Positions 1 to 5,484 of a stretch of 6,035 nucleotides of DNA are shown here, piece after piece; the stretch's first letter is position 1; each line of letters begins with the position of its first letter. A program made the translations under genes and the position numbers. The notes below the pieces were generated by a model that saw only the letters and a program-made list of their open reading frames with translations, made no database searches and was not told the DNA's origin. Origin of the DNA: an uncultured Bacilli bacterium (GTDB taxonomy: Bacteria; Bacillota_I; Bacilli_A; RF39; UBA660); the NCBI GenBank assembly GCA_944332375.1, contig CALVJU010000072.1:1-6035 (forward strand), read 5' to 3'.

Positions 1-448
1 AAGTGTTTACTTTAGTTTTCTTACCAAATGGTACATTAAATTCATTCTTACTATTAACTCTATATAAGCCATTAAAACAAGCCTTATTTAAGTAAATAGT
101 ACGAGCTGCTCTTTTATAATCTGCTAACTTATTAAATTTCTTTTTATCTCTATCTAAATTCCTAATTTCATAATAATACTCTTCTGAATGTTCAGTTTCA
201 TGATGATTTAATTCTCTACACATTAAATCAAATTTTTTACTATCTTTAATACATTCATATACATTCATAAGTTCTTTATTATAATCATTAATAACTGCCT
301 TTTTAGGTGAAAGTTCAAAAAGTAATGCTCCACCACCTATAAATGGTTCAAAATAAGTGTTAAACTCATCTGGAACATATTGCTTTAATTCATCTATTAT
401 TTGCCTTTTTCCACCAGCCCATTTGACGAATGGCTTCCCTTTAATCAT
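1..448 (-). CDS. Dam-family (D12 class) N6-adenine DNA methyltransferase, 3' part cut by window edge
   Basis: The N-terminal 149 residues of a DNA adenine methyltransferase (MethyltransfD12 family), which transfers a methyl group from S-adenosylmethionine to N6 of adenine in a short DNA site. Visible motifs: FVKWAGGK at residues 7-14 (the N-terminal cofactor-binding motif), FEPFIGGGAL at 33-42 (motif I, FxGxG type), NKACFNGLYRVN at 121-132 and NVPFG at 138-142, all characteristic of Dam/DpnM proteins. The catalytic DPPY motif would lie beyond position 1; family members are usually about 270-290 residues, so roughly half is missing. The ATG at 448 is preceded by AAGGAAG (458-464) with 9 nt spacing. 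The gene overlaps the end of the kinase gene by 8 bp, so it is probably co-translated with it. The recognition site cannot be read from this part. It could be a solitary methylase or half of a restriction-modification pair; the missing left flank would decide. Confidence 0.93.
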   Translation of the reverse strand, partial: MIKGKPFVKWAGGKRQIIDELKQYVPDEFNTYFEPFIGGGALLFELSPKKAVINDYNKELMNVYECIKDSKKFDLMCRELNHHETEHSEEYYYEIRNLDRDKKKFNKLADYKRAARTIYLNKACFNGLYRVNSKNEFNVPFGKKTKVNT

Positions 449-1499
449 TTTTATCCACTTCCTTAAGTTCCAATAAAACAACAAATTTTTGACTACCATT
501 TTCATCAGAATCTATATAAATGCTAACATCAATATCATTATAATCGCAGATTTGTTTAACAATGTCTAAGCCTAATCCACTTCCTGAACTTTTTGAGGTA
601 TTATTTGAAGCACGGTAACCACGTTCAAAAAAGTTATCAGTATTTTCCATAATTATATATGATGGAATAGAACTTATTGTTATTTTTTTTAACATACCAT
701 TCTGTTGATAAAATCTAACTTTTATTGTGCTATTTTTTTTTGAATATTTTACAGCATTGTCTATTAATAAGTATGGTAAAATAGTTATTGAATCATTAGC
801 ATAAAAATCGGTAGCCTGATTACTCTCTTCAATATGTTCAAGATTATATATCTTCATATCGATTAGCAGCTTTGACTCTCTACAAAAATCATCAAATATA
901 TGTCTATATATGTCCCATAATTGATAAGCGTTTCTTTTTCTCTTTTTACCAGTTCTAATTATTTCAGTGTTGCTTGTCATCCTATATAATTCAACCCTTT
1001 TTGTAATAAAATCCGATAAATGGTATATACTTTCTAATTTAGAAACATCTTTTTTTATTAAATTAGTTTTAGTAATTGCTCTGGAATAGTTATCTATCAT
1101 TTTGTTAACTTTAGTTATATCATGTAAAAAATCACTCATACTTTTATATAATAATTCTGAATTAGTTATATGTCGAATATTTTCATTATCTATTTTTATC
1201 ATATCATTTATTTCTTCTGCAAAAAATATCTTTTGATTAATAGATTTTTTCCCTTGCATTTTTTTATGAACATAATTTTCCTTTAATAAAATGCAGTTAT
1301 AAACTGTATCATCATTTTTTATACAATTAAAGCCATAAGGGCATTGGTATATTCCATTGTTTTGCAACAATAAATTATTATAAAAATTTTGACATTTTGT
1401 AGATTCAATTTTTTTAGAGCAAAAATCATTTAATGAATTAAAGACTCCATTTTCAATTGCTTTTGTCGTTAGATTATAAGAATTTACTAATTTTTTCAT
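441..1499 (-). CDS. Soluble sensor histidine kinase with Cys-rich N-terminus and HATPase domain
   Basis: A 352-residue protein with a GHKL (HATPase_c) domain. I see a likely phosphoacceptor box FLHDITK at 124-130 (H126), a helical dimerisation-like segment from about 115 to 215, the N box around LLIDNAVKYSKKN at 244-256 (N248), the F-box-like FERGYR at 291-296, and the G2 box GSGLGL at 306-311. The usual G1 signature (D/NxGxG) is not obvious: ISSIPSYII at 275-283 stands in its place. No membrane segment or signal peptide is apparent, so it should act in the cytoplasm. The N-terminal 75 residues hold cysteines 27, 36, 53, 59 and 69, including CPYGFNC at 53-59, suggesting a metal, redox or ligand-sensing domain (inference). 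Its ATG overlaps the stop of the upstream receiver gene as ATGA, and its end overlaps the methyltransferase gene by 8 bp. The expected role is to phosphorylate that receiver. Kinase identity is well supported; the signal sensed is unknown. Confidence 0.85.
   Translation of the reverse strand: MKKLVNSYNLTTKAIENGVFNSLNDFCSKKIESTKCQNFYNNLLLQNNGIYQCPYGFNCIKNDDTVYNCILLKENYVHKKMQGKKSINQKIFFAEEINDMIKIDNENIRHITNSELLYKSMSDFLHDITKVNKMIDNYSRAITKTNLIKKDVSKLESIYHLSDFITKRVELYRMTSNTEIIRTGKKRKRNAYQLWDIYRHIFDDFCRESKLLIDMKIYNLEHIEESNQATDFYANDSITILPYLLIDNAVKYSKKNSTIKVRFYQQNGMLKKITISSIPSYIIMENTDNFFERGYRASNNTSKSSGSGLGLDIVKQICDYNDIDVSIYIDSDENGSQKFVVLLELKEVDKND
458..464 (-). promoter_or_regulatory. Ribosome binding site of the DNA methyltransferase gene
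   Basis: AAGGAAG on the minus strand, 9 nt before the ATG at 448 and inside the 3' end of the kinase gene. It supports the ATG at 448 as the start and shows the methyltransferase can be initiated independently despite the 8-bp overlap. Confidence 0.6.
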
Positions 1500-2167
1500 A
1501 AATTAATTAATCCAATCTTAATGTCAAAATTAATATTCAAATTCAAATTGATTTTCTTAAATAAAGAATCAGATGATAATATATCTTTATTTCCGATAAA
1601 ACTCCTAACATAAAGATCCTCTAATCTAAAAATATCTTTTTCCTTGATACCCCTGCTTTTCAATAAATTTTTATATTGTATCCATCTTTCCTTTGGATTG
1701 AATAATTTATTACAATCATCTTTTATATACTCAATTATTTTATCCTCTTCACCTTTATAAACTAATTCATCAATATATTTAATATATTTATTTGCTCTTG
1801 GATTAAAGTCTGCAGCAGATAGTAAATAAATTATTTTTTCAGGATATTTTTCTTTTATTAACATTGATAAGTTCAACCCTTCAAACTCACTATCAAATTT
1901 TAATCCAACTCCCTTATAATCACAGATAATTATAGGATAATCCTCAACATCACTTAAAACATCTATATCCTTTTTCCAAACAACATTATAACCTATTCTC
2001 CTTAAAGTTTTTTCTAATTGTAATTCATCATCATCAATTATCAAGATTTTTGTTTCTTCAATTTTCTTTTTTTCACTTATATTAATTACGGAATTTGCTG
2101 GTAAATCATCTATTGTTTTATATTTATTTTCTATATAAGTATTCATTACATTTTTAATAATTCTCAT
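1496..2167 (-). CDS. Stand-alone receiver (response regulator) protein without recognised output domain
   Basis: A 223-residue protein with one receiver domain at about residues 39-150. The conserved pocket is complete: acidic D45-D47 in ILIIDDDE, phosphoacceptor D83 in IIICDYKG, S117 in YLLSAAD, and K138 in VYKGE. The first 38 residues form an unrecognised lead-in. The C-terminal 70 or so residues are charged and look partly helical, but I see no winged-helix, HTH, GGDEF or other known output. The protein may therefore signal by protein contact or act as a phosphate relay or sink, as Spo0F/CheY-type receivers do. The ATG at 2167 is preceded by AGGAGG (2173-2178) with 5 nt spacing and by an extended -10 promoter. 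It is the first gene of a three-gene overlapping operon with the histidine kinase and the Dam-type methyltransferase. The receiver call is firm; a cryptic DNA-binding role for the C-terminus cannot be excluded. Confidence 0.85.
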   Translation of the reverse strand: MRIIKNVMNTYIENKYKTIDDLPANSVINISEKKKIEETKILIIDDDELQLEKTLRRIGYNVVWKKDIDVLSDVEDYPIIICDYKGVGLKFDSEFEGLNLSMLIKEKYPEKIIYLLSAADFNPRANKYIKYIDELVYKGEEDKIIEYIKDDCNKLFNPKERWIQYKNLLKSRGIKEKDIFRLEDLYVRSFIGNKDILSSDSLFKKINLNLNINFDIKIGLINL

Positions 2168-2172
2168 AAGTG

Positions 2173-2178
2173 CCTCCT
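2173..2178 (-). promoter_or_regulatory. Ribosome binding site of the receiver gene
   Basis: A perfect AGGAGG on the minus strand, 5 nt before the ATG at 2167. It fixes the start of the receiver protein. Confidence 0.8.
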
Positions 2179-2193
2179 ACAAATCTAAATATT

Positions 2194-2202
2194 ATTATAC
2201 CA
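2194..2202 (-). promoter_or_regulatory. Extended -10 promoter of the receiver-kinase-methyltransferase operon
   Basis: The minus strand reads TGG followed by a perfect TATAAT, that is TGnTATAAT, the extended -10 element of sigma-A-type promoters. Transcription would begin near 2187, giving a leader of about 20 nt that holds the AGGAGG. A clear -35 box is missing (TTGAAG at 2220-2225 is the best candidate, with a spacer of about 20 bp), which extended -10 promoters tolerate. A matching element precedes the UPF0158 gene at 5423-5431. Confidence 0.65.
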
Positions 2203-2204
2203 TG

Positions 2205-2219
2205 AAAAAAGCCACTTTT
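2205..2219 (-). terminator. Weak candidate terminator after the lysin-tail copy
   Basis: On the minus strand AAAAG, a TGG loop and CTTTT form a 5-bp AT-rich hairpin running into six T residues, just before the extended -10 at 2194-2202. It occupies the same place as the better hairpin at 5431-5456 after the intact amidase gene, which is the main reason to list it. Stability is low and the loop is only 3 nt. Confidence 0.3.
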
Positions 2220-2258
2220 CTTCAAAACGCCTTAAATTTCAATATAATTTTTATAGTT

Positions 2259-2459
2259 TTACTCATTATTCCCCATAAAAAGCGTATCACCGCTTTGTAC
2301 TGTATAGGTATTTCCTGACTGATTATCACTTGTTGTACCTCCGCTTGGTAATTTCAACACTTGACCAACTTGTAATAAATTGGTATTTAAATTGTTCAAT
2401 TCTTTTAATTTTGCAACTGTTGTATTGTAACGATTGGCGATACTCCACAAACTATCTCC
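2259..2459 (-). pseudogene. Orphan 3' end of the LysM amidase gene (second copy)
   Basis: This stretch encodes most of a LysM domain (from GDSLWSIANRYN onward), the linker, and the same truncated second LysM (YTVQSGDTLFMGNN) followed by a stop, exactly as at the end of the amidase gene at 5485. There is no catalytic domain and no ribosome binding site; the only in-frame start would be a TTG in the middle of the LysM (2450). Reading upstream in frame gives HIKIVSGD and then the TAA at 2484-2486, so the domain start differs from the 5485 copy (TYTVQSGD). Homology to the other copy begins at 2459. It is best read as a recombination remnant, not an expressed gene, although readthrough from the small gene upstream could in principle append it. 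Confidence 0.8.
2264..2459. repeat. Direct repeat, left copy (amidase 3' end)
   Basis: Aligns without gaps to 5493-5688 in the same orientation at a constant offset of 3,229 bp. I counted 21 mismatches in 196 positions (89% identity). The longest identical block covers the LysM segment around LQVGQVLKLPSG. Similarity drops off at both edges. The two copies bracket the UPF0158, RhuM, metallopeptidase and small acidic protein genes. Confidence 0.85.
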
Positions 2460-2483
2460 TGATACAATTTTTATGTGACATTT

Positions 2484-2535
2484 TTAATCCATATTATCAA
2501 ACAGTTTCATTATATGATTCATAATTTCAATTTCG
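2484..2535 (-). other. Displaced C-terminal tail of the small acidic protein
   Basis: In the -1 shifted frame this segment reads DEIEIMNHIMKLFDNMD then TAA. It joins the 110-residue gene cleanly if the adjoining nine-T run is read as eight. The TAA is in the same frame as the LysM remnant that begins about 25 nt later. Confidence 0.55.
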
Positions 2536-2868
2536 TCAAAAAAAAATATCAGATGGAATTTGAATATTATACTTTGCATGAAAACGATTAATAAATTCAT
2601 CAGTTGGCATATCTTCACTATAGCCGTTTTTCATATAATCATTATATATAACCTGCTTTATTTCTTTCTGTAATCTTACAGCATCATTTTTATGAACATA
2701 AACGATTCCATACATTATTCCATAACTTACATATATTTCATAATTATTAATATCTTCACAAGAATATAAATTAACCTCTATTTTATCATCTAGTACTTCA
2801 CAAATTTCTAAATATTTATCTTTCCATTTTCTTTCTTCAAATGTATCAGTCTTATCAATCCATTCCAT
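2536..2868 (-). CDS. Small acidic hypothetical protein, probably frameshifted at a T9 run
   Basis: A 110-residue protein I do not recognise. It is soluble and charged, with no membrane segment, signal peptide or known motif; the region around residues 37-60 (YSCEDINNYEIYVSYGIMYGIVYVH) looks beta-rich and the rest helical. The ATG at 2868 has a strong GGAGG (2876-2880) with 7 nt spacing. The frame ends as DIFF and a stop directly after nine T residues (2538-2546 on the plus strand as A9). If one T is removed, the frame continues with DEIEIMNHIMKLFDNMD and stops at TAA 2484-2486, giving a 127-residue protein. That extension has ordinary amino-acid composition and ends just before the lysin-tail remnant, so the longer form is probably ancestral. 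A sequencing error, slippage-based switching or a real loss-of-tail mutation are all possible. It stands downstream of a strong terminator, so it needs its own promoter. Confidence 0.7.
   Translation of the reverse strand: MEWIDKTDTFEERKWKDKYLEICEVLDDKIEVNLYSCEDINNYEIYVSYGIMYGIVYVHKNDAVRLQKEIKQVIYNDYMKNGYSEDMPTDEFINRFHAKYNIQIPSDIFF
2538..2546 (-). repeat. Nine-base T homopolymer inside a coding frame
   Basis: Nine consecutive A on the plus strand (T on the coding strand) at the point where the small acidic protein terminates. Runs of this length are prone to replication and transcription slippage and to sequencing indels, and here a one-base change alters the C-terminus by 17 residues. Confidence 0.75.
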
Positions 2869-2875
2869 TTTACAA

Positions 2876-2880
2876 CCTCC
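2876..2880 (-). promoter_or_regulatory. Ribosome binding site of the small acidic protein gene
   Basis: GGAGG on the minus strand, 7 nt before ATG 2868. It is the main evidence that this short unrecognised frame is a real gene. Confidence 0.75.
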
Positions 2881-2896
2881 AAATTACAATATAATT

Positions 2897-2925
2897 ATTT
2901 TATATTAGCTAGGACTAAAAGTAAA
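2897..2925 (-). promoter_or_regulatory. Candidate sigma-A promoter of the small acidic protein gene
   Basis: The minus strand shows TTTACT (2920-2925) and TAAAAT (2897-2902) separated by 17 bp, matching the -35 and -10 consensus at 4 and 5 of 6 positions. It lies about 30 bp before the start codon and after the terminator at 3002-3045, where a promoter is required. The very AT-rich background makes chance matches likely. Confidence 0.4.
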
Positions 2926-2997
2926 TATAATATCTATCATTTTATTTTGATAAATGTAGATTTTTTCAACTAAATTAATTATTAATTATCTAGTGAT

Positions 2998-3045
2998 AAA
3001 AAATCATCCTATCTCTAAAATTTCGCTAGATTTTATAGGATGATT
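2998..3045 (-). terminator. Strong Rho-independent terminator after the metallopeptidase gene
   Basis: AATCATCCTA (3002-3011) pairs perfectly with TAGGATGATT (3036-3045). An inner TAAAAT/ATTTTA stem extends it across a 4-nt bulge. On the minus strand the hairpin is followed by six T residues (2998-3003), beginning 5 nt after the metallopeptidase stop. The plus-strand side also has a T run (3054-3060), so it may work in both directions, though no plus-strand gene is seen. It ends the UPF0158/RhuM/metallopeptidase transcript. Confidence 0.85.
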
Positions 3046-3050
3046 AAATT

Positions 3051-3764
3051 TCATTTTTTTATAATTGTGTTTTCTAATTTTTCGTCGTAGTAACTGAACA
3101 TTTTCTGAACGATATCGTCACCAAGTTGACTAATCATTTTAAAATCAGACATTAAATTTTTAAATTGCTCAGCAATTAAAATTTCTGATAAATATTTAAT
3201 AGATAAATAACTTAAGTTATAACCATTATACTCTTCATTCACAAAAGAAGTTCCATGTTTTAAGTTATTCATATGAGGTATTACTTTCGTTTCTTCTTTT
3301 ACTCTCAAATAAAATCTTTTAAAAGCACTATTATCATTCAATGAATCTTTTTCTCCAGACATAAGTTGTGCCATACCTTCATCATACCAAACTATTCTTT
3401 TTGAGTAATCATTATTCAATATATATTTCATATACAAAATATGAAATAATTCATGACTAGCAGTATATAACCTTTTTAATTGCAATTTTGGATTTACACA
3501 TGCATTAATCATTCCATTATCATAGGTTCCTGTTGCATATTCAGGCAAAGAATCTCTTTCTCCTCTAATTTCATATATAAATTCTCTAAATTCTTCTCTA
3601 TTATCAAAATAGTTCACAGTTATTTTTTCTTGAATAGTTATATCAAAAAATGTATTATATTCTATAATTTTTTTATCTAACAATGATATTGTAGCGTGTG
3701 CTAAATCTTCTAAACTTTCTGAATAATTAATTCTACATAAACTTGTTTCTAACATTTTTTCCAT
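3051..3764 (-). CDS. Zinc metallopeptidase, HExxH...E (gluzincin, peptidase MA-like)
   Basis: A 237-residue protein with HELFH at residues 104-108, preceded by LYTAS, and WYDEGMAQ at 126-133, where E129 is the expected third zinc ligand. The HExxH with a Glu about 20 residues later in a WxxEGxA context is the gluzincin pattern of the peptidase MA-like group. Zinc would be held by H104, H108 and E129, with E105 as the catalytic base. An upstream strand with GTYDNGMINACVNP (79-92) resembles the edge-strand region that precedes the zinc helix in such enzymes. There is no signal peptide or membrane segment, so it is likely cytoplasmic. The ATG at 3764 lies 14 nt after the RhuM stop with AGGTGAT (3771-3777) as ribosome binding site, so the pair should be co-transcribed and perhaps act together. 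The substrate is unknown. The active site looks complete, so it is probably functional. Confidence 0.8.
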   Translation of the reverse strand: MEKMLETSLCRINYSESLEDLAHATISLLDKKIIEYNTFFDITIQEKITVNYFDNREEFREFIYEIRGERDSLPEYATGTYDNGMINACVNPKLQLKRLYTASHELFHILYMKYILNNDYSKRIVWYDEGMAQLMSGEKDSLNDNSAFKRFYLRVKEETKVIPHMNNLKHGTSFVNEEYNGYNLSYLSIKYLSEILIAEQFKNLMSDFKMISQLGDDIVQKMFSYYDEKLENTIIKK

Positions 3765-3770
3765 TCTATT

Positions 3771-3777
3771 ATCACCT
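3771..3777 (-). promoter_or_regulatory. Ribosome binding site of the metallopeptidase gene
   Basis: AGGTGAT on the minus strand, 6 nt before ATG 3764. It abuts and slightly overlaps the region just upstream of the RhuM stop spacing, consistent with coupled expression of the two genes. Confidence 0.6.
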
Positions 3778-3778
3778 A

Positions 3779-4759
3779 TTATTTATCTATTTCTTCAACT
3801 TCTTTGTTTAACATTTCTAAATAATCTCGTTCAGCAATAGTTAAATGTCTTTGCATATATTTATCATATTCTTCGTGAGCTTTTTTTAAAGCTTGTTCAT
3901 GAGAAATTTTGCCACTACCTTTTAATATATCTTTTCTTGTCATCTTTAAGAATGAATCAAGTTCATTAATCCAATCCCGCATTGTCATAGGATGTCTATC
4001 TAAAGCGTTAATTTCTGCAATATCTAAATAAGCAGATACCATTCTATTTAAAATGTTTAATTCTTCTTCTGTTAGATAGTTCTTAGCTATTTCTGTTTCA
4101 CTTTTAGTTGGATAGTTTCCTTTAAAATTAGTAAGTCCTAAATAATCTTTTTCAGAATCCACTCTAGTAAAAATAATTTCAGCGGCAGTATGTCCATGTG
4201 TAGCATAATGCATTTTATTTTGAACTGTTTTAAAGAAATCTATTGATAATTCATCTTTTGGATCATAATCAATGGAAGTTGCGTAAATATCTAGTACTTT
4301 TCTCCAAAATATTTTTTCTGATGATCTAATGTCACGAATTCTAGCAAGCAATTCTTCAAAATATGGACTTTCTCCATTATTCTTTAATCTTTCGTCATCT
4401 AAAGAAAATCCTTTTATCATGTATTCTTTTAAAACTTTGGTTGCCCATATTCTAAATTCAGTTGCTTTTTTAGAATTAATTCTATATCCAACAGCAATAA
4501 TAGCATCTAAATTATAATGTAAAACGTTATATTTTTTACCATCACTGGCAGTTGTTAAGAATTTCTTAACAACTGAATCTTTTTCTAATTCACCTTCATC
4601 AAATATATTTTTTAAGTGCATAGAAATATTATTTTTAGTTGTGTCATAAAGATTGGCCATTACATCTTGACTCATCCATATATCATCCCCTAGTATATTA
4701 ACATCAACCTGTACATTGCCATCTTTTGACATATATATCATTATGTTATTTTTCACCAT
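3779..4759 (-). CDS. rhuM: RhuM family protein (Virulence_RhuM)
   Basis: A 326-residue protein matching the RhuM family along its whole length, close to the usual 330 or so residues. Characteristic segments: DIWMSQDVMANLYDTTKNNISMHL (26-49), a winged-helix-like region; YNLDAIIAVGYRINS (82-96) and FRIWATKVLKEYMIKGF (102-118), resembling phage antirepressor/Bro-N style sequence; then HGHTAAEII (188-196), GLTNFKGNYP (208-217), AKNYLTEEELNILN (225-238) and the helical end rich in Glu and Lys. The family was named in a Salmonella pathogenicity island and is common on genomic islands and near restriction loci; its biochemical activity is not established to my knowledge. The start ATG 4759 has a poorly spaced GGTGAT; ATG 4741, with GGTGA 11 nt upstream, is a credible alternative that would remove six residues. 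The metallopeptidase gene follows 14 nt downstream. Confidence 0.88.
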   Translation of the reverse strand: MVKNNIMIYMSKDGNVQVDVNILGDDIWMSQDVMANLYDTTKNNISMHLKNIFDEGELEKDSVVKKFLTTASDGKKYNVLHYNLDAIIAVGYRINSKKATEFRIWATKVLKEYMIKGFSLDDERLKNNGESPYFEELLARIRDIRSSEKIFWRKVLDIYATSIDYDPKDELSIDFFKTVQNKMHYATHGHTAAEIIFTRVDSEKDYLGLTNFKGNYPTKSETEIAKNYLTEEELNILNRMVSAYLDIAEINALDRHPMTMRDWINELDSFLKMTRKDILKGSGKISHEQALKKAHEEYDKYMQRHLTIAERDYLEMLNKEVEEIDK

Positions 4760-4771
4760 ATCACCATCTTT

Positions 4772-4984
4772 CTACTTATTTATCAATTCACAAAATCTTT
4801 GCTTATTCTTGGAACTTAGAACATCTATTATTTCTTCTTTAAATACTCTTTTACTCTTATAGTTAGGATACATTTCTTTTAACATATCAAAAATAAAATC
4901 ATCCATATAATCAGACACATTAGAAATTAAGCCTACAAAACATCTTCCATTATAATAATTAATAAATCCATTTCTATCACTTAT
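4772..4984 (-). pseudogene. Orphan C-terminal reading frame between UPF0158 and RhuM
   Basis: The 220 bases between the two genes are not empty. One minus-strand frame is open for 71 codons, from directly after a TGA (4985-4987, inside the last codons of UPF0158) to TAG 4772-4774, 12 nt before the RhuM start. The reading (for example NYYNGRCFVGLISNVSDYMDD, then KEMYPNYKSKRVFKEEII, ending FCELINK) looks like natural protein. It has no usual start at its head; the first ATG (4906) would give 44 residues and has no Shine-Dalgarno sequence. I read it as the C-terminal remnant of a gene whose front was lost when it was joined to the UPF0158 gene. A short expressed 44-residue protein is the alternative. 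No family recognised. Confidence 0.4.
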
Positions 4985-5385
4985 TCAAATTCAATATTAT
5001 TTTCTTTGCACCAATTTATAGCAAGTTCTTTATATTTTTTATCTCTAAATTTATACCAAGCATCAATAATATCAAAATTAATACAAGTATCCTTAAATCT
5101 TCTAAATGCACCTCTTCCATTTAAAGAAATATATAATTGATTTTGAAGTCTATCATCTTCAATAGTTTCTACAAAATCTTCCATCATTCCATATTCATTA
5201 ATATCATATCTAGTGGGTAACATAATCGATTTCTCAAACAGCTCATCCAATTCATCTTCATTTAAGTTTTCATAATCTCCAATATTTGACATAAAAATTT
5301 CTCCATTATCTGGGTTATAATAATACATAATTTCATCATTTGTAAAATCTAATGCATCAATTATTTCGCTTAATTTTACTTTCAT
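4981..5385 (-). CDS. UPF0158 family protein
   Basis: A 134-residue acidic protein of the UPF0158 family, whose function is unknown. The family hallmark GRGAFRRFKD is at residues 90-99, preceded by LPTRYDINEYGMMEDFVETIED (56-77) and followed by W110, F113 and the ending LAINWCKENNIEF (121-133). Length and end match complete members. The ATG at 5385 has AAAGGAG (5396-5402) 10 nt upstream, and an extended -10 promoter lies just before. It is the first gene of the transcription unit that continues through RhuM and the metallopeptidase to the terminator at 3002-3045. No membrane segment; cytoplasmic. Confidence 0.88.
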   Translation of the reverse strand: MKVKLSEIIDALDFTNDEIMYYYNPDNGEIFMSNIGDYENLNEDELDELFEKSIMLPTRYDINEYGMMEDFVETIEDDRLQNQLYISLNGRGAFRRFKDTCINFDIIDAWYKFRDKKYKELAINWCKENNIEFE

Positions 5386-5395
5386 AATAATCGTA

Positions 5396-5402
5396 CTCCT
5401 TT
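5396..5402 (-). promoter_or_regulatory. Ribosome binding site of the UPF0158 gene
   Basis: AAAGGAG on the minus strand, 10 nt from ATG 5385, a slightly long but acceptable spacing. Confidence 0.6.
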
Positions 5403-5422
5403 CATAAGTTCTTGATAATTAA

Positions 5423-5431
5423 ATTATACCA
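5423..5431 (-). promoter_or_regulatory. Extended -10 promoter of the UPF0158/RhuM/metallopeptidase unit
   Basis: TGG followed by TATAAT on the minus strand. Its first T is the last base of the U-tract of the amidase terminator, so terminator and promoter are fused. The predicted start is near 5416 with a leader of about 30 nt. The -35 side is occupied by the hairpin and has no good match (TTGGGG at 5448-5453 is the nearest). Confidence 0.6.
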
Positions 5432-5456
5432 AAAAAAGTTGCGTTTTCCCCAACTC
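5431..5456 (-). terminator. Rho-independent terminator of the amidase gene
   Basis: On the minus strand AGTTG (5451-5455) pairs with CAACT (5437-5441) around a 9-nt loop, with a possible extra G-T closing pair. Seven T residues follow (5431-5437). It lies about 30 nt after the amidase stop. Confidence 0.7.
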
Positions 5457-5484
5457 ACACAATATTTTCTGGATAAAATTTAAT

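Noticed and set aside
1..2202. Assigning the receiver-kinase-methyltransferase operon to the Detocs defence system
   Set aside because: Detocs uses a kinase with a large sensor region and a receiver fused to or paired with an effector domain; no such effector is present here, and the third gene is a DNA methyltransferase.
2259..2450. A stand-alone 63-residue LysM protein starting at TTG 2450
   Set aside because: The start would fall in the middle of the LysM domain, lacks a ribosome binding site, and the sequence is clearly a copy of the amidase 3' end.
2330..2524. Plus-strand open frame over the LysM remnant
   Set aside because: It is the antisense of LysM codons; a similar frame appears at 5562-5753 only because the repeat is duplicated. 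No ribosome binding site, and its protein is low-complexity Leu/Tyr/Ser.
2881..2996. A small gene in the AT-rich gap between the small acidic protein and the terminator
   Set aside because: Stops are dense in all frames, and only a candidate promoter can be supported.
3480..3680. Plus-strand open frame inside the metallopeptidase gene
   Set aside because: Antisense shadow of a well-supported gene; Ile/Phe/Ser-rich product with no ribosome binding site.
4329..4517. Plus-strand open frame inside the RhuM gene
   Set aside because: Antisense shadow of a recognised family protein, with no start signals of its own.
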